A DNA stretch of 64,000 nt from contig CANTUQ010000008.1 of the NCBI GenBank assembly GCA_947683425.1, positions 1,178,001 through 1,242,000 on the forward strand, given 5' to 3'. The notes beneath the pieces were generated by a model. It searched no databases. It was not told the DNA's origin and saw only the letters and a program-made list of their open reading frames with translations. Numbering within the stretch: position 1 is the first letter of the stretch; every line of letters starts with the position of its first letter. Of the stretch, positions 56,259-64,000 are shown one piece after another. The stretch is from Excoecaria cochinchinensis (taxonomy: Eukaryota > Streptophyta > Magnoliopsida > Malpighiales > Euphorbiaceae). Made by a program: the position numbers and the translations under genes.

Positions 56259-57377
56259 GGCTCATAGGTCTCACAAAATACAAATATCTTATACATAAAT
56301 ACAAAGTTATAAAGGCAACCATAAAAATAACAACTAAAAAAACTTAACATGCATTAATAACATAGAATTGTAAGTTATAAAGAAATGTGAACAAGTACCA
56401 ATATTAACACATTGTTCAAACAAGAAATGAAAGGAAACACAAATCCGTAAAGAAATTAAAATTCATCATCATCTTCTAAGTCTTCTTGCTCTCCTCCCTC
56501 ATTCGAAACAGATGGCAGAAGTGATGAAAAGAAAAAGGGGAAAAAAAAAAAAAGAAACAGAATGGAAGTGATGAAAAGAAAAACAGAGAGCAGTAGTTAG
56601 AGACAGTAGAGATTCAGAGAAGAGAAGAAACAGAAGAGAAGAGATGAAGTGCCAGTTAGGCGGTGCCGGCAAGGCTGGTTGTCGGAAACAAGAGAGAGAG
56701 GGGGGCTGCTCTTCGGTTTTTTTTAGGTCTCTTTTTATCTTCGTTGAAATCTGTTTATTTAGGTTTCGTTTCTATTTTATTTTTATTTTTATTTTTTGGA
56801 AAATGCAAGAAGCGCGCTTAGTGCACGCCTCTGCACCTTCCTCGCCTCGTAGCACTTCTTGTGATGTGCAACACCTCACCCTCCATGAAGCGCTGTGCTG
56901 TGCGCCTCTTGCTCTGTGCACCTTAGGCGCGCTAATAGCGCACTATTGACAACTTTGGTATATGTGTTGCTTTTTACGTCAATAATTGTATTTCTAAATA
57001 TTTTTAGTTTTCTTTGTCATTGGAACAAGCTAGGCTTGATTTTGGATTTGCTTAAAGAGCTGGGCTCAAGCTTTTATCTTGTTTTGAGGAGATCGGTGAT
57101 CATTTTTCTTAGCCCACCGTAGGGCTGAGATCTGATAGATAAAGGTTAGGGCGAGATTCATAATTTTATGGATTTCGGGAAATACATTACACATGGTAGC
57201 TGGGTGCTTGTCTGTCATATGCTGGTTTAATGAATTGAAGTTGGCCGTGGATGTCATGTAAATGAGCTAAATTGACTTGAGCTGACATCATCAAGGCTTC
57301 ATATAGTCACTGCCCTATTTCCATGGTATTGATTTGCTTGTACAATATTCTTCTGTTCTCATTCTCTATCTACTTTT
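56259..57377. other. Unassigned DNA between the leader copy and the copia element
   Basis: No firm gene. On the - strand an open stretch ending at a stop at 56456-56458 closes with an acidic tail (EDLEDDDEF), which could be the end of a lost transposase or host gene. At 56805-56945 there is a short C/G-rich segment with repeated GCGC and CTCTGCACC words. The frame at 56644-56949 crosses unlike segments and is not convincing. Confidence 0.35.
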
Positions 57378-57382
57378 GTTTC

Positions 57383-57609
57383 TGTTGAATATTGATGTTA
57401 GTTAGCTGTTAATATTGAATATATTAGCTGTTAATGTTGAATATATTGATATTAGTTAGCTGTTATGTTGAAATTGGTAGATTGTATTAGCTGTTAGGAG
57501 CAGATTTAGGAGTTGCTGTTTGTTGACATTAGTGACTTAATTCTCTTGTATAAATACCTGTTATTTGTTAATGCAAAAATAAGAAATTACACTCTTCTGA
57601 ATTTCTTCA
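57383..57609 (+). repeat. 5' LTR of the copia element (227 bp)
   Basis: Contains TATAAATA at 57549-57556. Compared with the 3' LTR it has about 22 extra bases near its start, from duplication of an ATATTGAATATATTAGCTG-like segment, plus about a dozen single-base differences, so the insertion is not very recent. Confidence 0.92.
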
Positions 57610-57622
57610 TGGTATCAGAGCC
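57610..57622 (+). other. Primer binding site, initiator-Met tRNA type
   Basis: TGGTATCAGAGCC directly after the LTR is the standard site complementary to the 3' end of plant initiator methionine tRNA. Confidence 0.92.
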
Positions 57623-58147
57623 TCTGCAATTGAAGGTTGAGTTATCTCCCTTGTAGTAGGTCTGTTCTTAAAAAGAAAAAAATTCCAGAAAGCATTTTTT
57701 GGCAGCTGTAAAGAGGACACTTTTTCGTCCCTCTGCTGACGACACCGCCCTCATCAGAGAAGAGCCCAGGTCAAGATCGGCCAGTGCACCCAATTCTGGC
57801 GCCATCAGACACCGTGCGTAAGCACACGTGCCGTCAGACCATTTCGGCACCTTTCTTCACGCGTCGGCGCGTGTAGCATGTGTTGATATCTCCGACCACC
57901 GTCTGTCACCAGATCTTGTCTACACCAGTTCGTCGGCCTCCTGCGACTTTGACCAACATCTCACTGATTTTTTGCTCGAAGACACTTCCAACTCTGTTCA
58001 ACCAATCTTCGGCTCCTTCTGAAGTATTGTTCGTTTGGATTTCTCGTGAGCAGGTTCTGTAACTGTATTGTTCTCTGCGGTTCCTTGTGTTTTTTAATTT
58101 ATTTCTACTATTATGTCAGGAATTGAAACTAAGTAGAGAAATATTAT

Positions 58148-59212
58148 ATGCCTAATGACAGTCACTATTCTCAAATTAGTCCCGTCAAATTAGATGGAAG
58201 TAATATCTATTTAGTCTGGCCTAGATCATGTTTATTGTCTATTAAAGCCAAAAGGTTACAAGATATATTACTGGAGATAAAAAAACTACGACTTATTGCT
58301 GATCCCACTTATAGCCAATGGGACTCTGATAACTTATTGATTATGTCTTGGCTTCTTAATTCGATGCACCATAAGATTTCCAGACAGTACTTACTTCTTG
58401 ACACTGCAGAGAAGATATGGAAAGCTGCAAAAACTAACTATTTTTGTATGGGAAATGATACTCGAATTTTTGAACTTAGAAACAAAATTCATGACACAAA
58501 ATAAGGTGAGCTTACTGTTTCAGATTATTTTTCTGAATTGAACAGTTTATGACAGGAATTGGACTGTTATCAGAATTTTCAAGCTAAGTATGTTGATGCT
58601 ATATTAATCCAAAAAATGATCGAAAAAGAGCGAGTGTATGATTTTTTAGCAGGTTTGAATTCTGAATTTGACCAATTAAGAGTTCAAGTCATTGGTAGAT
58701 CTCCCTTTCCATCTCTTGAAGAGGCACACTCTTATATCCAACAGGAAGAGACCAGAAGAGGTGCTATGCTATACACTGTACCAGCTGAAAAGTCGGGTTT
58801 GACTATCCATTTCACTCAAGAGCAGTCAAAGGGTGTTTCTTCTAGTAAACATCATTTGCACTATGAATACTGTGGAAAACCAAGGCATACAAAAAAAACT
58901 TGCTGAAAGTTACATGGGAGACCTACTAGAGGCTGTGGGGGAAAACGAGCCAATCCAAATATGGCTCAAGCAAATATGTTAGAAACAGCTGAATCATCTA
59001 AGGAGACAACCCCAGTTGAAAATCTCTCATCTGAAGAAGTTCAACATTTCAGACGTCTTATGTCACAGCTCAATCTTTTATCAAGTACTATCTCAAATTC
59101 TGTCAAAACAGGTAACATATTTGCTAATCTGGACTCTTGGATTATTGATTCTAGTGCAAATAGACATATGACCGGCATTCTAAAGGTTTTCTTAACTACT
59201 CTCCTTGTCTAA
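58148..59212 (+). pseudogene. Broken gag and protease start of the copia element
   Basis: One frame holds three open segments, separated by stops at 58502-58504, near 58550 and at 58904-58906. It begins MPNDSHYSQISPVKLDGSNI, has the copia Gag core (YLVWPRSCLLSIKAKRLQ; DTAEKIWKAAKTNYF; YDFLAGLNSEFDQLRVQVIG) and a zinc-knuckle remnant YEYCGKPRHTKKTC. It reaches the protease site SWIIDSSANRHMTG, where the usual DSGAS is changed to DSSAN. That change alone would probably inactivate the protease. Confidence 0.85.
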
Positions 59213-59399
59213 AAAGGGATAGTGTTAGGGTAGCTGATGGGTCATTTACTCCTATTTCTGGGACAGGTTCCATTGTCTATACTCCAAATATTAAATTATT
59301 TTCTGTTCTTCATGTTCCTCAATTTCCTATTAATCTTTTATCTGTCAGTACTATTACTAAAACTCTAAACTGTAAAGTTGAGTTTTTTCTTGATTATTG

Positions 59400-60297
59400 T
59401 ATCTTTCAGGATCTTCAAACAGGGAAAAGGATTGGTAGTGGCAGAGAGCATGATGGCTTATACTTGATAGAAGACTGTCAAGGCTTAGCCTTATTTGAAA
59501 GACATAAGGATGTAAACCAGGAGATAATAGAGTGGCATAGATGATTAGGACATCCATTCGTTTTTGCTTTAGAAAAACTATATTCCAGTTTGTTTTCTAA
59601 AACTAGGTTTGAGTCTTTATCTTGTGATGCATGTGAGTATGCTAAATATACAAAAAACTCTTATCCTTTAAGTGATAATATAACTGTTGTTCCTTGTATA
59701 CTTGTTCATTTTGATGTTTGGGGACCCACACAGACACTCTCTTTATTTGAAAATCAATGGTTTGTTACCTTTATTGATTGTTGTATCAGAATGACTTGGG
59801 TATATTTGATTAAAGCAAAAAGTGATGTTTTTTCCTATTTTCAATCCTTTCATAAAATGGTCTACATCCAGTTTGATGCTAAAATAAAAATTTTAAGAGC
59901 TGATAATGGAACAGAATACATGGATAGTAGATTTAGAACTTATTTAGGATATCAAGGGATCATTCATCAAACTAGTTGTCTTTATACTAGTGCTCAAAAT
60001 GGAGTAGCTGAACGGAAAAATAGGCATTTGTTGGAAGTTGCTAGATCCCTTATTTTTACTATGAATGTTCCAAAACCATATTGGGGGGATGCTATACTAG
60101 TGGCAGCTTATCTTATTAATAGAATGTCCCTTACAACTCTCAACTTTAAGATTCCTTTAGAAGTCATAACAGGAAAGAATGGCTATACTATTCCACCAAT
60201 GGTTTTTGGTTGTATTTGTTTTGTTTATATTAGGAATGTTGGGAAATTAAATCCAAGGGCTCTTAAATGTGTGTTCATTGGGTATTCTTCAACCTAA
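59400..60297 (+). pseudogene. Integrase of the copia element
   Basis: In frames different from gag. A stop interrupts the GAG-pre-integrase zinc region (EWHR-stop-LGHP near 59530). From 59590 the core is open: CDACEYAKYTKNSYPLS, LVHFDVWGPTQTLS, LRADNGTEY and QNGVAERKNRHLLEVARSL. The three catalytic acidic residues are all in place. The frame closes at 60295-60297 after FIGYSST, just where the C-terminal GYK motif would follow. A 29-base tandem duplication at 60304-60361 sits right after the stop. Confidence 0.87.
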
Positions 60298-60455
60298 AAG
60301 GGATATAAGTGTTATCATCCTTCATCTAGAAATATAAGTGTTATCATCCTTCATCTAGAAAGTTTTATATTAGTACAGATGTCACCTTTCAGGAATCAGA
60401 ATCCTACTTTGGCAATACCCAGTCACCTCTTCAGGGGGAGAATTGTGAAAATGAA

Positions 60456-62375
60456 GTGATGCCCGCATTAGTGAATCCTACACTTCTTAATGATCTGCTT
60501 CAAGGGGAGATTGATGAAGGAGAGAATGCTGATGAGGGAGAGAATGCGGATGAGAATGAGCAGATTGATAATATTGAGGGAGAAAGTGTTACTAGGAGAT
60601 TAGATAGACCTGATCTGTCTAGGAGATTAGATAGACCTGATTTGTTGAGATACTCGAGGAAAAATAGGTTTGGAGAAGCCATCATGCATCCTACACTACA
60701 AGAATCCTCGGATGAGTTATCTTCTGATTCTGATTTAAACCTGCCTATTGCTCAAAAGAAAGGGGTTAGGTCATGTACAAATCATTCTATTTCTAACTTT
60801 GTCTCTTATGATTATTTGTCTTTCTCCTATAGAGCTTTTGCTTTGTCTCTTTCCTCTGTGTCTATTCCACGGGATTGGAGGGAAGCTATCATAGATCCAA
60901 ATTGGAAAGAAGTCATGATAGAAGAAATGAAAGCTTTAGCCAAAAATGAAACTTGGAAACTAGTTGCTTATCCAGACAAGAAGCTAGTTGGCTGCAAGTG
61001 GGTGTTCACAGTAAAACACAAAGCTAATGGTTCGATTGAGAGATTCAAAGCAAAATTAGTTGTAAAAGGATTTACTCAAAACTTATGGAGTTGATTATCA
61101 AGAGACATTTGCACCTGTTGCCAAAATGAATACAATCAGAATATTGCTATCCTGTGCAGCTAACTTGGATTGGGATCTGTAGCAATTTGATTTGAAAAAT
61201 GCATTTTTTCATGGAGACCTGGAAGAAGAAGTATACATGGAGATTCCTCCTGGATTTGATAATGAGAGAACTCAAGGGAAAGTGTGCAAACTGAAGAAAG
61301 TCCTGTATGGGTTGAAACAATTTCCAAGAGTTTGGTTTGACAGATTCAGCAAAGCCATGATCTTCTTTGGATATCAACAGAGTAATGTTGATCATACCCT
61401 CTTTATAAGACACTCCATGGGTAAGATCACTCTTCTTATTGTGTATATTGATGATATAGTGATGACAAGAGATGATAAAGAAGAAATAGCTTGATTGAAG
61501 AAACTTTTGGTACAGGAGTTTGAGATAAAGGATCTAGGAAAGTTACAATACTTTTTGGGAATTGAAGTTGCCAGATCAACAAAAGGAATTTTCATTTCCC
61601 CGAGAAAATATATTTTGGATCTTTTAGATGAAACTGGTATGCTAGGGTGTAAACCTGCAGAATCGCCCATTGAAAGCAAGCATAAGCTGCAATCAAGTAC
61701 TGGAGAATCAGTCGATAAAATTAGATATCAGAGATTGGTTGGAAGATTTATTTATCTCTCTCACACCAGGCCAGACATTGCTTATGCAGTCAGCCTGGTG
61801 ACCCAGTTTATGCATGATCCTAGAGAGTCTCGTTTACAGGCTGTTTTTCGTCCTCTGCGGTATTTAAAGTCCGCTCTAGGGAAAGGTTTTCTCTTCTCTA
61901 AACATGGTCATCTTCTAATTGAAGCCTTTACCGATGCAGATTGGGCTGGATCTCTAGATGACAGAAGATCTACCTCCGGATACTGCACACTTGTGGGAGG
62001 TAACTTGGTCACTTGGAGAAGCAAGAAACAGAATGTAGTTGCTAGATCAAGTGCAGAAACAGAATACAGAGTTATGACTCAAGGTGTCTGTGAGATTTTA
62101 TGGCCGCAGAAATTGTTAACATAATTAAAGTTGGCTGAAAAAAAAAGCTATCCTTGTATTGTGATAACAAAGCTGCAATCAGTATTGCTAATAATCCTGT
62201 TCAACATGACCGGACGAAACATATTGAAATCGATCGACATTTCAACAAAAAAAAGCTTATTGAAGGCATCTTAAGTTTATTCTATGTGAAGTCAGATAGA
62301 CAACTAGCTGATATTTTCACAAATGACTCAATAATCAACCTTTTACACCATAGTTTGCAAGTTGGGTATGTGTAA
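60456..62375 (+). pseudogene. Reverse transcriptase and RNase H of the copia element
   Basis: The RT begins near 60875 (DWREAIIDPNWKEVMIEEM; WKLVAYPDKKLVGCKWVF). A frameshift near 61085 is followed by VDYQETFAPVAKMNTIRI and a stop near 61180, then NAFFHGDLEEEVYME, KVLYGLKQFPRVWFD and the catalytic IVYIDDIVMT. A stop at 61492 precedes FEIKDLGKLQYFLGIEVARS. RNase H follows with DADWAGSLDDRRSTSGY and SSAETEYR, then a stop and frameshift near 62120 before YCDNKAAISIANNPVQHDRT and KHIEIDRHF. The element ends with LADIFT at 62330. The segment before RT (60520-60650) contains two copies of RRLDRPDL. Confidence 0.9.
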
Positions 62376-62401
62376 TATTTTTACACCAAATTGACGGGGA
62401 G

Positions 62402-62606
62402 TGTTGAATATTGATATTAGTTACCTGTTAATGTTGAATATATTGATATTAGTTAGCTGTTATGTTGAAATTGGTAGATTGTATTATCTGTTAGGAGCTA
62501 ATTTAGGAGCTATTGTTTGTTGACATTAGTGACCTAATTCTCTTATATAAATACCTGTTATTTGTTAATGCAAAGATAAGAAATTATACTCTTCTGAATT
62601 TCTTCA
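62402..62606 (+). repeat. 3' LTR of the copia element (205 bp)
   Basis: Starts TGTTGAATATTGATATTAG right after the purine tract GACGGGGAG and ends TTCTTCA before the target duplication GTTTC. TATA-like TATAAATA at about 62545. Confidence 0.92.
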
Positions 62607-62611
62607 GTTTC

Positions 62612-63692
62612 TTTTCTTTTCTTTTCTTCTTTTGGACCGCATATGATAATTTTTGGTCTCTGCGTAATGAGATCCATACTGTTGTGACTGTAACTTTTGA
62701 ATTTGATTATTTTTTATGGGCAACTGTTAGATTTGCATTAGATTGTCCTTATGTCGTTGGAACTTGTATTATGAGAGTTCTCAGAGGGTAATTTCACCCA
62801 TGATCATATAATTATGGCCAATTTAATGTTGTAAGCACAATAAAATGATTCGTATCAATAAAATTGTGCAACTATTATTTTATATCAATAGAGTCATAAA
62901 GGTTGGATTTTTAGGTTTCAATCGTTGAAATTGCATTGAGTTGTGAATTTGATAGAAAAATTCCATGAATTTTGAATTGAAAGATAGAAAATTAAGCAAA
63001 GAGTTTGTCTATCAAAATCACAAACTCAATTTGCAATTTGCAATGCAATTCCGGTTATCCAAATTCCCAAAATTTGACCATTATGACTTTGTTGATTCAA
63101 AGTAATAGTTGTGCAAATCGTTTTATTGTGTTGATATTGTTAACTTGTCCATAATTATGTGATCACATATGAAATTAATCCAAGTTCTCTGTTACTTTGA
63201 AATGGTTCACTTATGTTCCCCTTTTACTTTGGTTAATTTCTTTTTCTCCTTAATCTGTATATGGTTAACAATCTCTGCGTCTCCAAGTCAACAAGCCTAT
63301 CTTATCAAACCAAGAAGACATTAATGCAATTATTATACATCTTAATTCAGTGAATTACTTTAATTTATACTAAAATAGAAGCAACCCGCATAGTACTTAT
63401 AGTACATCTTCAGTTTTCCACTTCACTTTCACATTTCCAGGTTTATGGTTCACTAGTCATTTGCACCTATCTATTGTATACTGCTTATGTACTAATCTAG
63501 GTTCATTTGAGCATTATTTGATAAAGAAATCTCAAAACCATCATCTGAAATTGATGGAAGAAAGTCATTGCTACTGAATTTTACTCATCTTCTTTTTTGC
63601 CCCCTCCTGTTTGTGTTTCAGATTATGCATTTTCTTGGTTTTTTCTTCTAAGTATTTCAATCAAAGTGATACCTCTGCTCTTTGGGTTTTTC
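62612..63692. other. Spacer or leader intron before the last gene
   Basis: No coding sequence found. It ends in a T-rich acceptor, GGGTTTTTCAG, at about 63683-63693, right before the leader of the gene at 63709, so at least the right part is probably a 5'-UTR intron. Two partly inverted segments (about 62800-62960 and 63000-63150) share words such as AATTTGACCATTATGACTTT and may be a small MITE. Confidence 0.45.
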
Positions 63693-63708
63693 AGTACGGC
63701 ATAAGATA

Positions 63709-64000
63709 ATGACAAGCAAAGTTGTGAAAACTGTGGCAAAGGCAGTTTCCGAGTACCAGTACCCGTGGAGAGAGAAGTTGGCAAAACATAAAGATGAGCT
63801 ATCCAAGGGTGTGTGGGGTTACTGGAATCTAGGGGCATGGACACCACTTCACATCAGTGGGCGCAGACGAGCTAGACTCCGCAAGGAAGTCCTCCTTGCA
63901 GGGGAAGATTGGCCATATGATCCTGAAAGGAAAGAAATGAGAACCAAGATGAAAGGGCATAAATGTGACAGGATATCTGCAGATAAACGGGAAAAAACAG
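63709..64000 (+). CDS. Small basic plant protein, start only; possibly mitoribosomal mL59/mL64 family
   Basis: Opens at ATG 63709, 15 bases after a good 3' splice site, and stays open to the window end (97 codons). The protein starts MTSKVVKTVAKAVSEYQY and includes PWREKLAKHKDELSKGVWGY, LGAWTPLHISGRRRARLRKE and EDWPYDPERKEMRTKMKGHK. It is lysine/arginine-rich and has the look of a ribosomal or organellar RNA-binding protein. The W-x-P-x-x-I-S-x-R-R-x-A-x-L-R-K pattern resembles fungal MRPL25/mL59, and plant mitoribosomes contain an mL59/mL64 protein, but I place it there only tentatively. Codon quality and the absence of stops indicate a real gene. The 3' part, and possibly more exons, lie outside the window. 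Confidence 0.72.
   Translation, partial: MTSKVVKTVAKAVSEYQYPWREKLAKHKDELSKGVWGYWNLGAWTPLHISGRRRARLRKEVLLAGEDWPYDPERKEMRTKMKGHKCDRISADKREKT

Larger units (their letters stand above)
57383..62606 (+). mobile_element. Copia-type LTR retrotransposon, complete outline, broken coding (5224 bp)
   Basis: Two short LTRs (227 and 205 bp) start TGTTGAATATTG and end TTCTTCA, flanked by the 5-base duplication GTTTC (57378-57382 and 62607-62611). The primer site TGGTATCAGAGCC follows the left LTR, and a purine tract, GACGGGGAG, precedes the right one. The gag, protease, integrase, RT, RNase H order (integrase before RT) defines copia. Stops and frameshifts occur in gag, before integrase, and within RT and RNase H, so it is not autonomous. 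Confidence 0.94.

Noticed and set aside
56644..56949. 101-codon frame
   Set aside because: Crosses T-rich and GC-rich segments of different character, with no recognisable domain or splice context.

Overview
The window is nuclear DNA of a plant, very probably a eudicot. It holds intron-rich plant genes (a 16-exon SSRP1, a plant cytochrome c, and the start of a small basic plant protein) set in AT-rich DNA loaded with plant transposons: Tat/Ogre-type and copia LTR retrotransposons, a LINE fragment, and CACTA, hAT-like, Harbinger-like and Mutator-like DNA elements. I cannot name the species from the sequence alone.

Left third (1-28865): retrotransposons only. A degenerate Tat/Ogre-type element on the + strand runs off the left edge and ends at 9170 (element A). 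A second one, complete with both about 2.9 kb LTRs and an AGTAC target duplication, lies on the - strand at 10280-25309 (element B). Its gag-protease-RT-RNaseH-integrase order is readable but broken by many stops and frameshifts. Further right are a probable copia LTR scrap, a probable gypsy LTR (25732-28195) and a 5'-truncated LINE carrying an RNase H domain.

Middle (30240-44650): the gene island. SSRP1, the HMG-box subunit of the histone chaperone FACT, is on the + strand at 30355-36338; its exons join into an unbroken 641-codon frame. Two well-delimited MITEs follow. Cytochrome c is on the - strand (coding 41908-40366, three coding exons, 112 aa) with a 1.5 kb intron in its 5' UTR. A broken GRF-zinc-finger gene lies upstream of it.

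45100-56260 is a nested accessory block. A Harbinger-like foldback element with a GGT/GGC-rich minisatellite core (TSD TAA) is split by a 4.8 kb CACTA element (TSD GTT). The CACTA element carries pieces of at least two unrelated host genes, an oxysterol-binding-protein-related (ORP) exon and a pseudo-response-regulator (PRR) receiver exon, both on its - strand. A 3.2 kb hAT-like element follows. It directly abuts an inverted 1.5 kb copy of the cytochrome c promoter, first exon and 5'-UTR intron, without the coding exons.

Right end: a complete but broken copia element (57383-62606, TSD GTTTC), then the start of a plant gene at 63709 that runs off the window. The most interesting material is the chimeric gene capture in the CACTA element and the inverted cytochrome c leader copy, which points toward the gene at 63709.
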